Shown here piece after piece: positions 9,744 through 18,597 of a stretch of 64,000 bases of DNA. The number at the start of each line of letters is the position of its first letter. Within the stretch, counting starts at the first letter, position 1. The notes beneath the pieces are model-generated. The model made no database searches. It was not told the DNA's origin and was given only the letters and a program-made list of their open reading frames with translations. This DNA is from Algoriphagus mannitolivorans DSM 15301 (GTDB lineage: Bacteria > Bacteroidota > Bacteroidia > Cytophagales > Cyclobacteriaceae): contig NZ_KE386902.1 in the NCBI RefSeq assembly GCF_000429425.1, positions 51,481 through 115,480 of the forward strand, read 5' to 3'. The translations under genes and the position numbers were made by a program.

Positions 9744-10819
9744 AAAAAACTACCAAAATTGGATTGATTATCGGGATCATCGTCATCGTATTGATTGCAT
9801 TTTTTTATCCCAGACTTGCAGACCAAAGAGCTGAGCCCACAGCTACAGGATCCACTGGCGGAGGAGGAGCGCAGCAAGCTCTTCCGGTTAATGTCATCCA
9901 ATTAAAACGAGAAACCTTACGAAATCAATTGCAAGTAACAGGTACTATTTTGCCTAATGAATCTGTAGATCTGAGGTCTGAAATTTCAGGTCTTGTGACC
10001 CGAATCAATTTCCGTGAGGGGCAATATGTAACCAAAGGAACTCCTCTTGTTTACTTAAATGATGATGAACTGCAGGCTCAATATCAGAGGCTGAAATACA
10101 CTCAAAAGCTGTTTGAAACCCAGGAAAACAGACAAAAACAACTATTAGCCAGAGAAGCGATCAGCCAGGAAGAATATGACATTGTCTTGAATCAATACAA
10201 CACGGCGATCTCTGACATAAAGTTGGTGGAGGCGCAACTAGCCAAAACCGTCGTCCGCGCGCCTTTCAATGGTAAGTTGGGCTTAAGGTTGATTTCTGAA
10301 GGGACAGTAATTAGTCCTACCACTCCTATTGTAAGTATTGTCAATATCGATCCGGTCAAAATTGAGTTCTCCATCCCAGAGAGGTATGCCAACCAAGTGA
10401 CGATCGGATCCCCCATCTATTTTTCCAATGAGTCCTCATCCGAAGAAGAGGAGGGTAAAGTCTATGCATTCGAACCTCAGGTGGATTTGGCGACCCGAAC
10501 TTTGAAACTAAGAGCTCAAAGCCCGAATAAGGAAGGAAAGTTCCTGCCGGGGATGTTTGTGAAAATTCGATTCATTCTGGAAGTGACTGAAGACGCCCTG
10601 ATGGTACCTGCGGAGTCGGTAATTCCTGAATTGGAAGGATATAAAGTATATGTAGCTACTGCCGACGGAAAGGTGGAGCAGAAGAAAATTCAAATCGGAA
10701 CCAGAACCGAATCTCATGTTCAGATCTTATCTGGATTGAATGAAGGCGATCTGGTACTCACCACGGGTGTAATGCAGGCACGACAAGGCATGTCGATCCA
10801 ACCTACCATAATCAACTGA
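9740..10819 (+). CDS. RND efflux periplasmic adaptor (membrane fusion protein)
   Basis: A 359-residue adaptor anchored by an N-terminal helix (about residues 5-23, IGLIIGIIVIVLIAFF). A low-complexity TGSTGGGGAQQ linker is followed by a lipoyl/hairpin segment: LRSEISGLVTRINFREGQYV as the first lipoyl half, a coiled-coil hairpin at about 110-165, and VVRAPFNGKLGLRLISEGTVI as the second half. Beta-barrel and membrane-proximal domains end the protein. In tripartite systems this subunit bridges the inner-membrane pump and the TolC channel. It overlaps the hydrolase gene by 4 bases and precedes the pump gene by 4 bases. Confidence 0.93.
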   Translation: MKKTTKIGLIIGIIVIVLIAFFYPRLADQRAEPTATGSTGGGGAQQALPVNVIQLKRETLRNQLQVTGTILPNESVDLRSEISGLVTRINFREGQYVTKGTPLVYLNDDELQAQYQRLKYTQKLFETQENRQKQLLAREAISQEEYDIVLNQYNTAISDIKLVEAQLAKTVVRAPFNGKLGLRLISEGTVISPTTPIVSIVNIDPVKIEFSIPERYANQVTIGSPIYFSNESSSEEEEGKVYAFEPQVDLATRTLKLRAQSPNKEGKFLPGMFVKIRFILEVTEDALMVPAESVIPELEGYKVYVATADGKVEQKKIQIGTRTESHVQILSGLNEGDLVLTTGVMQARQGMSIQPTIIN

Positions 10820-10823
10820 TCTT

Positions 10824-13800
10824 ATGGCAAGTCTTTCAAATTTGAGTATCAACCGGCCTGTATTGGCCATTGTAATGTCACTGGTGATTCTCCTTTTTGG
10901 GGGAATAGGGATCTCCATGCTTGGTATTCGTGAGTACCCATCCGTGGATCCTCCGGTAATCAATGTAAGTACTACCTATGTGGGAGCCAATGCAGACGTC
11001 ATTGAGGCTCAGATTACAGAACCCTTGGAAGAACAAATCAACGGGATCCAAGGGATTAAATCCCTGACTTCGACAAGTGCAGACGGTAGAAGTAATATCA
11101 CGGTTGAATTTGAGGTTGGGGCTGATTTGGAAGCTGCTGCCAATGATGTGAGGGACAAGGTGGCAGGTGCCCAAAGAAATCTTCCTCCTGATGCAGAACC
11201 TCCAGTAGTATCGAAGGCTGACGCAGATTCTCAACCTATCGTAGCCTTGAATGTCAAGTCCAACAATAGAAGCCTCTTGGAGCTTTCTGATATTGCGGAT
11301 AAAATTTTTAAAGAAAGACTTCAGACCATCCCTGGAGTAAGTAGAGTTCAGATTTGGGGAGAGAAAGAATATGCTATTCGTCTCCGAATGGATCCCTTAA
11401 AAATGGCATCCTATGGCATTACTCCTTTGGATGTGCTGCAAAAAGTGCAGAGTGAAAACCTTGAGCTTCCATCCGGAAGGATTGAAGGGCAAAATATTGA
11501 GCTTTCCGTCCGGACCAAGAGCCGCTTGAGTTCTCCTCAGGAATTCAATGACTTGATCATCAAGGAGGATCAAAACAACATCGTAAGATTCCAGGACATT
11601 GGAAGTGCGGAACTCTCTGCTTTAAATGAGCGAACAGTTCTAAAAAGAGATCTCGTTCCTATGGTGGCAGTAGTATTGGTCCCTTTGCCAGGTTCTAATA
11701 ACATTGAAATAGTCGATGAATTTTACAAGAGAATTGACCAAATCAAGAGAGATCTTCCGGAGGACGTCGGGATCGAGATTGCTTTTGACTCCACCCAATA
11801 TATCCGGAAATCAATAGCAGAAGTTCAGGAGACCATTATCACTGCCTTTATTCTGGTTGTGGCTATAATCTTTCTCTTTTTGAGAGATTGGAGAACGACC
11901 TTTATCCCAGTATTGACGATTCCGATTTCTTTGATCGGGGTATTTTTTATCATGTACCTGCTCAATTTCTCCATCAACGTGCTCACGCTATTGGGGATCG
12001 TGTTATCCATTGGTCTGGTAGTAGATGATGCAATTGTGGTTTTGGAGAATATCTATGCCCGAATTGAGAAAGGCGAAAAGCCTTTGGAGGCTGCTAGACA
12101 AGGCTCAGAGGAGATTTTCTTCGCAGTAATTGCGACTACCGTGGCTTTGGCAGCAGTATTCCTTCCTGTGATTTTCCTTACCGGAACTACCGGGCGGCTT
12201 TTCCGGGAATTCGGAATTGTGGTGGCAGGTTCTGTGATTATTTCTTCCTTCGTGGCTTTGACCATGACACCCATGTTGAGCTCCAAGCTCTTGAAAAGAA
12301 GAGAAAAGCAGAGTGCCTTTTACAACTTCACGGAACCGTTCTTTGTATGGCTGAATGATATCTATGAAAGTGCCTTGGCTAGTTTTATGAAAGTAAAATG
12401 GCTGGGCTTTGTGTTGGTTCTTTTGATTGGAGGCGGGATTTACCTTCTCTTTAACAGCCTTCAAACGGAATTGGTACCTACCGAGGACCGAGGAGAGTTG
12501 AGAATCAATCTCAGTGGTCCGGAAGGAGCTACTTTTGGATATATGGATCGGGTTGTGGACGAATTGGCCCAAGATCTTATGGATGAAATCCCTGCCGAAG
12601 AGCGTCAAGGGGTAACTTCTGTAACTTCACCCGGATTTGGTACAGCGAATACCAACTCGGCTTTCATCCGACTTTATTTGGTGGATGGTGAAAACCGATC
12701 CAGATCTCAGCAAGAAATCTTTAATCAAGTAAATACTAAACTTCGTTCTGTGACAGCTGTAAGAGGTTTTGCCCAGCAGCCTGTATCGATCGGGGATCGA
12801 AGAGGAGGTTTGCCGGTACAGTATGTACTGCAAGCTCCGACCATCGAAAAGTTGAAGGAAGCCATTCCTCCTTTTATGGAGAAGGTGGGCCAAAGTCAAG
12901 CCTTCATTTTCTCCGATATCAACCTGAAGTTCACAAAGCCAGAACTTGAAATTGAAATTGACCGGGAAAAGGCCAGAAACATAGGCGTTTCAGTTCAGGA
13001 AATTGCCCGGACTTTGCAGCTTTCTTATTCAGGACAACGATTTGCGTATTTCATCATGAATGGAAAGCAATACCAAGTAGTCGGTGAAATGCGCCTTCAG
13101 GACAGAAATGAACCGATCAATCTTAGGATGCTCTATGTCCGTGGAGGCAATGGTCAATTGGTTCAGCTGGATAACCTTGTAAAAGTGAAGGAAAACAGCA
13201 CCCCTCCTCAGTTGTACAGATTTAACCGATTTGTCAGTGCTACCGTATCTGCCAACTTAGCCGAAGGCTATACGATCGGGGACGGTTTGGATGAGATGGA
13301 TCGTATCGCCTCCGAAGTTTTGGACGAAACATATTCCACAGACGTAGCGGGACCTTCCAAGGAATTCCGCGAGTCATCTAACAGTTTGATTTTCGCCTTC
13401 ATCTTTGCTTTGGTCTTGATTTATTTGGTGCTTTCTGCACAATTTGAAAGTTTCACTGATCCATTGACGATCATGTTTACGGTACCATTGGCTTTGTTTG
13501 GAGCCTTAGGAACACTCTGGCTATTTGGATTTACCTTAAATATTTTCAGCCAGATTGGAATTATCATGTTGATCGGATTGGTGACAAAAAATGGAATTCT
13601 GATTGTGGAATTTGCCAATCAACGCAAAGCGCAGGGCTTACCTGTGGAAGAAGCGATTTTCGGTGCAGCAGTAGCTCGATTCAGACCGATTTTGATGACC
13701 AGCTTGTCCACAATCTTGGGGATTTTGCCGATTGCCTTGGCACTTGGAGCCGGAGCTGAGAGCAGGGTGCCCATGGGAGCTGCTGTTATTGGGGGACTGA

Positions 13801-13886
13801 CTTTCGCAACCATTTTGACCCTATTTGTTATCCCTTCGATCTATACTTTCCTTACATCTAAACAAGGTAGATTAGCCAGAATTTGA
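10824..13886 (+). CDS. RND-family efflux pump, AcrB/HAE1-like
   Basis: A 1020-residue inner-membrane proton-driven exporter. The first transmembrane helix is at about 12-30 and two large periplasmic loops follow, as in AcrB. The proton-relay residues are present: LVVDDAIVVLEN gives Asp401-Asp402 in TM4, and LVTKNGILIVEFAN gives Lys922 in TM10. The N-terminus (SINRPVLAIVMSLVILLFGG) and the pattern GIREYPSVDPPVI place it in the hydrophobe/amphiphile efflux group, so drugs, bile-like compounds or lipids are plausible substrates; the specific one is unknown. It forms one operon with the adaptor and channel genes. Confidence 0.95.
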   Translation: MASLSNLSINRPVLAIVMSLVILLFGGIGISMLGIREYPSVDPPVINVSTTYVGANADVIEAQITEPLEEQINGIQGIKSLTSTSADGRSNITVEFEVGADLEAAANDVRDKVAGAQRNLPPDAEPPVVSKADADSQPIVALNVKSNNRSLLELSDIADKIFKERLQTIPGVSRVQIWGEKEYAIRLRMDPLKMASYGITPLDVLQKVQSENLELPSGRIEGQNIELSVRTKSRLSSPQEFNDLIIKEDQNNIVRFQDIGSAELSALNERTVLKRDLVPMVAVVLVPLPGSNNIEIVDEFYKRIDQIKRDLPEDVGIEIAFDSTQYIRKSIAEVQETIITAFILVVAIIFLFLRDWRTTFIPVLTIPISLIGVFFIMYLLNFSINVLTLLGIVLSIGLVVDDAIVVLENIYARIEKGEKPLEAARQGSEEIFFAVIATTVALAAVFLPVIFLTGTTGRLFREFGIVVAGSVIISSFVALTMTPMLSSKLLKRREKQSAFYNFTEPFFVWLNDIYESALASFMKVKWLGFVLVLLIGGGIYLLFNSLQTELVPTEDRGELRINLSGPEGATFGYMDRVVDELAQDLMDEIPAEERQGVTSVTSPGFGTANTNSAFIRLYLVDGENRSRSQQEIFNQVNTKLRSVTAVRGFAQQPVSIGDRRGGLPVQYVLQAPTIEKLKEAIPPFMEKVGQSQAFIFSDINLKFTKPELEIEIDREKARNIGVSVQEIARTLQLSYSGQRFAYFIMNGKQYQVVGEMRLQDRNEPINLRMLYVRGGNGQLVQLDNLVKVKENSTPPQLYRFNRFVSATVSANLAEGYTIGDGLDEMDRIASEVLDETYSTDVAGPSKEFRESSNSLIFAFIFALVLIYLVLSAQFESFTDPLTIMFTVPLALFGALGTLWLFGFTLNIFSQIGIIMLIGLVTKNGILIVEFANQRKAQGLPVEEAIFGAAVARFRPILMTSLSTILGILPIALALGAGAESRVPMGAAVIGGLTFATILTLFVIPSIYTFLTSKQGRLARI

Positions 13887-15226
13887 TGAAAAAATCAATC
13901 CTATTAGTTTATGTTACCCTTTTGGTTTTTGGCACATCCGCCATTGCCCAGGAGTCTTTGGATTTAGAAAAAGCCATTCAATTGGGTTTGGAGAATAATC
14001 TTCAAATCAAAATTTCAGTTGACAATGTGTCCTTGAGGGAGGGAGAAAGAAAAATCGGAGCAGGGGACTTATTCATGCCTCAGGTGGACGCGACCTACCT
14101 TCGCTCTTTCAGTAATGAAGATGTGACTCAGAAATTCGTCAATGATCCCGCACCCCGGGAAATTGATAATGCCCGTTCTCGAAATGAAAACTTCAATGTC
14201 GCAGCGATCTATGGTTTTCGACCAGAATCCATCATTACCATGAGACGGCTGGGGCAATTGACCGAAATCAGTGAGTTGGAGGCTAAAATTGCGGTTGAGA
14301 ACACTGTGGCAGGAATTTCTACTGCTTACTATCGCTTGATTTTGGAGCTTCAGCGCTATCAGGTATTGAAAGAGACGCTCCGATTGAGCAAAGCCAGACT
14401 GAATATTGCTCAAGCTCAATATGAACTTGGTGGAGCAGGAAAAAGAGACTTTCTTACCGCACAGGTAGATTATAACTCTGATTCCAGCCTTTTGCTGTCT
14501 CAGGAGCAGATCATCCAAAACGCAAAAGTCAACTTGAATGAGTTAATGGCAATCAGCCCATCTACAGAGTTTACCATCAAGGATACCATCACCATTGCCC
14601 AGAGATTGAATTTTGCAGAGCTGGAGGACAATGCTTTCCTGGAAAACAAACTCCTCTTGATCAACCAAAGACAAAAGAATGTTGCCTTTTTGCAAACCAA
14701 AGAGCTTCAGGCTTCCAGATTGCCGATGTTAAATCTCAATGGGGCTTATGTAAATAATACCTCCAATTCCGATGCGGGATTTTTGATCCAAAATCAAAGA
14801 CAAGGATTCAACTACGGAGGGAATGTCACCATCAATCTTTTTAGTGGCTTAACGCTCAACCGAAGGATTCAAAATGCCAAGGTTCAACAAAGAATTCAGG
14901 ACTATTCTCTGGAGCAATATGAAATTCAGCTCCTGTCGGATATTCAAAGGGCATTTAATACTTATGAGACAAATCTGAAGCTATTGACGATAGAGGAAAA
15001 AAATTATCAGGTGGCTAAAGAAAACACAGAGATCGCCTTGGAAAGATTTCGATTGGGGATAGCATCTTACTTGGAATTCCGTGATGCCCAGGTCAATTTG
15101 TTGACCGCTCAAAACCGTCTCATTACTTCCATTTATCAGATTAAGGAGCAAGAAATCGAATTAATGAGGTTGTCTGGTAAAATTTTCTTCCAAAATAGCG
15201 CAGAGGATTTTACCCTAAATCCCTGA
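13886..15226 (+). CDS. TolC-family outer-membrane channel
   Basis: A 446-residue outer-membrane efflux protein. The start is the ATG at 13886, which overlaps the pump's TGA by one base (TGATG); an upstream TTG in frame is less likely. A signal peptide covers about residues 1-21 (LLVFGTSAIAQ). Two repeated OEP domains rich in Gln/Leu/Asn coiled-coil heptads follow, with LTAQVDYNSDSSLLLSQEQI in the first and FRDAQVNLLTAQNRLITSIY in the second. It completes a tripartite pump with the two preceding genes. Confidence 0.93.
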   Translation: MKKSILLVYVTLLVFGTSAIAQESLDLEKAIQLGLENNLQIKISVDNVSLREGERKIGAGDLFMPQVDATYLRSFSNEDVTQKFVNDPAPREIDNARSRNENFNVAAIYGFRPESIITMRRLGQLTEISELEAKIAVENTVAGISTAYYRLILELQRYQVLKETLRLSKARLNIAQAQYELGGAGKRDFLTAQVDYNSDSSLLLSQEQIIQNAKVNLNELMAISPSTEFTIKDTITIAQRLNFAELEDNAFLENKLLLINQRQKNVAFLQTKELQASRLPMLNLNGAYVNNTSNSDAGFLIQNQRQGFNYGGNVTINLFSGLTLNRRIQNAKVQQRIQDYSLEQYEIQLLSDIQRAFNTYETNLKLLTIEEKNYQVAKENTEIALERFRLGIASYLEFRDAQVNLLTAQNRLITSIYQIKEQEIELMRLSGKIFFQNSAEDFTLNP

Positions 15227-15227
15227 T

Positions 15228-15259
15228 AAAAAACGGAGCTCTTAAAGGCTCCGTTTTTT
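15228..15259 (+). terminator. Terminator of the efflux operon
   Basis: AAAAAACGGAGC at 15228-15239 pairs with GCTCCGTTTTTT at 15248-15259. It follows the TolC stop immediately. Confidence 0.9.
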
Positions 15260-15349
15260 ATTTGCCAATTTTAACAAATTCTTCAATTTTATTTTGGCAT
15301 AGCCTTTGCCAATCAGGGGGTTGGACCATCTGGGGTTTACCCCCTTGGC

Positions 15350-16741
15350 ATGAAAAAAGCACTCATTGGAATTATTTCCTTCTTTATTCTCCTGTTTTCA
15401 GGAGTACAATGTACCTTCTTTGAAAACCGAATAGAAAAGGTTTTCAAGGCTCCTTACATCCTAGATCTTCAAGGAATTCAGGCTAGAGGTACCCTAAGAG
15501 CCGCTGTTGACAACAACTCCACTTCCTATTATATCTACCGTGGCAGAAGGATGGGCTATGAATTTGAACTTCTGCGGGATTTAGGAAAAACCCTCGGAGT
15601 GCAAATCGAATTTGTAGTAGTCTCTGATATTGAAAACGCCTTTGATTTGTTGGACGAAGGAAAGGTGGATCTCATCGCGATGAATTTGGAAAATTCCCGC
15701 GAGAGAAGGCAGCGAGCTTCCTTTACCCATTATCTCGGGACCATGAGTACCGTAGTGGTGGGAAGAAAGCCATTCGAAAGTCACGTAACCTGGAATTCCT
15801 TAGGTACCGATACAGTCTATATCCGAAAAGGGACCGTCTATGAGAAGCAGCTCAAAAGCATCAAGGATTCACTCAATTTGCAGTTTACGGTAAAAGTAAC
15901 GGAATTTCATGAGGAGACTCTGATTGATCAGATCGCTGATAAACAAATCAACTGGACTGTCGCGGACAGGAACATTGCCAAGGCCAACCAAACCTATTAT
16001 CAGGGCTTGGATGTGTCTTTGAAAGTTTCTGAAAACGGGACGATTTCCTGGGCAGTAAGAAAAAACTCCCCTAATCTTTTGGCAGAAATCAATACCTGGC
16101 TTCAGGAGAAAAAACAGCGGTTTATTCCCGAGGTATATGCGAAATACTTCCTGAGTCCGAGAAATAGTTTTTACCGAGCCAATAGCCAGTTTTCCTCTTT
16201 GGGAGGAAATAGAATTTCGGTATATGATGATTTGATTCAGGATAATTCCCGAGAGCTGGGATGGGACTGGAGATTGCTGGCGGCTTTAGTATATAAGGAA
16301 TCGGGCTTTGATACCTCGGCTACTTCTTATGCAGGTGCGGAAGGGTTGCTTCAGCTGATGCCGGTGACTTTGGAAAGATTCGGGGTCACCAACCCCAATG
16401 ATCCTAGGGAATCCCTACGAGGAGGGGTTAAGTATCTCCAATACTTGGACAAATTCTGGAGAGAAAGGGTCCCTGATTCTAATGAGCGGATCAAGTTTAT
16501 GCTGGCATCCTACAACATAGGTCAAGGTCATGTAGAGGATGCGTGGAGGCTGGCCATGAAGTTTCGAAAAAATACCCAAAGCTGGAAGGACGTCTCCTAC
16601 TTCCTGAATTTAAAAAGTGATCCCGAGTATTATCGGGATCCGGTGGTCAGAAGTGGTTATGCGAAAGGACATATTGCGGTCAACTACGTTCGGGATATTC
16701 TGAGCCTTTACGAGTCTTACCGTACTTTGATCGAGCCTTAA
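15350..16741 (+). CDS. MltF-like membrane-bound lytic transglycosylase
   Basis: A 463-residue envelope protein with the MltF domain order. A hydrophobic N-terminus (residues 4-20) ends in GVQC, a poor lipobox, so it is either a lipoprotein or a signal-anchored protein. An amino-acid-binding-like (SBP_bac_3) domain lies at about 40-260 (LRAAVDNNSTSYYIYRGRRM). A lytic transglycosylase domain lies at about 290-440 with the catalytic Glu317 in VYKESGFD, then GAEGLLQLMPVT and ASYNIGQGHV. MltF enzymes cleave the glycan strand, forming 1,6-anhydro ends, and the binding domain regulates this by sensing peptidoglycan fragments. Its stop overlaps the stop of the convergent RidA gene. Confidence 0.88.
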   Translation: MKKALIGIISFFILLFSGVQCTFFENRIEKVFKAPYILDLQGIQARGTLRAAVDNNSTSYYIYRGRRMGYEFELLRDLGKTLGVQIEFVVVSDIENAFDLLDEGKVDLIAMNLENSRERRQRASFTHYLGTMSTVVVGRKPFESHVTWNSLGTDTVYIRKGTVYEKQLKSIKDSLNLQFTVKVTEFHEETLIDQIADKQINWTVADRNIAKANQTYYQGLDVSLKVSENGTISWAVRKNSPNLLAEINTWLQEKKQRFIPEVYAKYFLSPRNSFYRANSQFSSLGGNRISVYDDLIQDNSRELGWDWRLLAALVYKESGFDTSATSYAGAEGLLQLMPVTLERFGVTNPNDPRESLRGGVKYLQYLDKFWRERVPDSNERIKFMLASYNIGQGHVEDAWRLAMKFRKNTQSWKDVSYFLNLKSDPEYYRDPVVRSGYAKGHIAVNYVRDILSLYESYRTLIEP

Positions 16742-17202
16742 TGTAGCTCAAAAAGCGCTTCGATCTCCACGGGGATGTTGTCAGGAAGGGTACCCATGCC
16801 TACTGCGGAACGGACCCCGATTCCGTTTTCTTCACCCCAAACAGCAGCGAAAAGTTCACTGCAGCCATTGATGACATAAGGGTGTCTTTCGAATGTGGAG
16901 ACACAATTCACCATTCCCAAGACTTTGATAACTCTTTTGACTTTGTCCAAAGAGCCAATGTTAGCCTTGATGGTAGCCAGCATAGCCAAGCCCACTTGTC
17001 TGGCTGCCAATTTTCCCTCCTCCATGTCCATATCTTCTCCGATTCTTCCAATAATCAAAGAGCCGTCTTCTTGGACTGTTCCATGGCCGGAGAGATAAAG
17101 ATATTTTCCATCGACCAGACAAGGTTTGTATACGCCCAAAGGCTTTGGAGCGGGTGGAAGTGTAAGCCCAAGGCTTTCAAAGTTCTGTTCAGGGGTTTGC
17201 AT
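16738..17202 (-). CDS. RidA/YjgF-family protein
   Basis: A 154-residue cytoplasmic protein of the YjgF/YER057c/UK114 family. The blocks YLYLSGHGTVQEDG, AMLATIKANIGSLDKVKRVIKVLGMVNC and GVRSAVGMGTLPDNIPVEIEALFELH are typical. It lacks the exact Arg-context of archetypal RidA, so deamination of 2-aminoacrylate is possible but not certain. The gene follows the GntP permease by 23 bases on the same strand and is likely co-transcribed, which could point to a role in catabolism of a sugar acid or amino acid. Confidence 0.85.
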   Translation of the reverse strand: MQTPEQNFESLGLTLPPAPKPLGVYKPCLVDGKYLYLSGHGTVQEDGSLIIGRIGEDMDMEEGKLAARQVGLAMLATIKANIGSLDKVKRVIKVLGMVNCVSTFERHPYVINGCSELFAAVWGEENGIGVRSAVGMGTLPDNIPVEIEALFELH

Positions 17203-17225
17203 AGCTAAAATTAATTTTTTCGAAG

Positions 17226-18539
17226 TTATACAAATAGGTCTAAAATAAGGACACCGATCAGCCCAAATACTGCCACGATGGTTTCCATCAGAGACCAGGA
17301 CTTAATCGTGTCTTTGATACTGACATTGAAAAACTCCTTGTACATCCAGAATCCACCGTCATTGAAATGGGAGAACATCAGGCTTCCTGCCCCAATGGAT
17401 AAAACCAGTAAGTTAGGATCTACATTCATGGTGGTAACTAAAGGAGCGATGATGCCTGCTGTGGTCAGTCCTGCAACCGTGGCCGATCCTACACATACCC
17501 GAATGACTGAGGTAATCAACCAAGCCAAAATCAAGGGATGCATGTCCCATGTTTGAAGGCTTTCGGCGATTGTTTGACTTACGCCAGAATCCGTAAAAAT
17601 CTGTTTCAAAGCTCCAGCGCCTGCCACAATCAGTAGGATCATAGAGACGTCTTTGGTAGCCTCGGTATAAATATTCATGATTTGGGTCATTTTCTGCTTT
17701 CTTCCCAATCCCAACGAGAAGGTGGCAAAGAGAAGAGAAACTAACATGACTACTCCGGGATCTGCTATAAATCCAACAAAAGGACCAAGGGTGTCCTCCG
17801 GATTAGTGTTAAGACTGATTACGGTAGTCCCTACCAAAAGAAAAACAGGTAAAAGGGCTGTCAAAAGGCTGTTTCCAATTCCCGGAAGTTCATCTTCCGG
17901 CTTCGGCTCGGCCTGAAAAGTCTTCAAGGGTTCGGATTTGATGTTTTTCAGAAAAGGAGCGAAGAGTGGGCCTGCGATAATAATGGTGGGGATGGCGATC
18001 AGAAATCCATAAAATAAAGTCAAGCCCATATTGGCCTCAAATTGCGCTACCAAAGCAGCAGGGGAGGGATGAGGAGGAAGAAAGCCATGCGTCACCGATA
18101 AAGCTGCCAATAAAGGCATGCCTACATAGACCGCAGGAAGTCTGAACTGGTAAGAAACTGTAAATGCCAAAGGGACCAAAAGCACAAAGCCAACATTATA
18201 AAATAGAGGTATTCCCACGATCAGGCCAGTAAAAGCCATGGCCCAGGTGATGTACTTTTCTCCAAAGATCTTCATCAGAAATCCTGCGATGCGTTGGGCG
18301 GCCCCACTTTCCGCAACCAATTTGCCTAGCATTGCGCCGGTGACAATTACAATTACCAAGTCACCCAACAATCCTCCCATTCCTTTTTGGACGGATTTTG
18401 CCACCTGATCTGGAGGGAGTCCGAGCATCATTCCGGCAGCGATGGAAGCAATTAAAAAGGAAAGGAAGGGATTGAGCTTGGCCCAAACAATCAGCAATAC
18501 CAAGATGGCTATGCTGAGCAGCACAAGAAGGAAGGTCAT
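17226..18539 (-). CDS. GntP-family proton:gluconate-type symporter
   Basis: A 437-residue inner-membrane carrier with about 12 or more hydrophobic segments. Hallmarks include FLIASIAAGMMLGLPPDQVAKSVQKGMGGLLGDL, IVGIPLFYNVGFVLLVPLAF, LSVTHGFLPPHPSPAALVAQF and FSHFNDGGFWMYKEFFNVSI, all characteristic of GntP/GntT/IdnT permeases. The family imports gluconate and related sugar acids with protons. No gluconate kinase is next to it, so the substrate remains unspecified; the downstream RidA gene is the only likely operon partner. The ATG is at 18537-18539. Confidence 0.9.
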   Translation of the reverse strand: MTFLLVLLSIAILVLLIVWAKLNPFLSFLIASIAAGMMLGLPPDQVAKSVQKGMGGLLGDLVIVIVTGAMLGKLVAESGAAQRIAGFLMKIFGEKYITWAMAFTGLIVGIPLFYNVGFVLLVPLAFTVSYQFRLPAVYVGMPLLAALSVTHGFLPPHPSPAALVAQFEANMGLTLFYGFLIAIPTIIIAGPLFAPFLKNIKSEPLKTFQAEPKPEDELPGIGNSLLTALLPVFLLVGTTVISLNTNPEDTLGPFVGFIADPGVVMLVSLLFATFSLGLGRKQKMTQIMNIYTEATKDVSMILLIVAGAGALKQIFTDSGVSQTIAESLQTWDMHPLILAWLITSVIRVCVGSATVAGLTTAGIIAPLVTTMNVDPNLLVLSIGAGSLMFSHFNDGGFWMYKEFFNVSIKDTIKSWSLMETIVAVFGLIGVLILDLFV

Positions 18540-18597
18540 AGGTTGGGTTATAGGTTAATGAGGAAAGATATAAAAATCACCGCAATTCAATCTCTTT

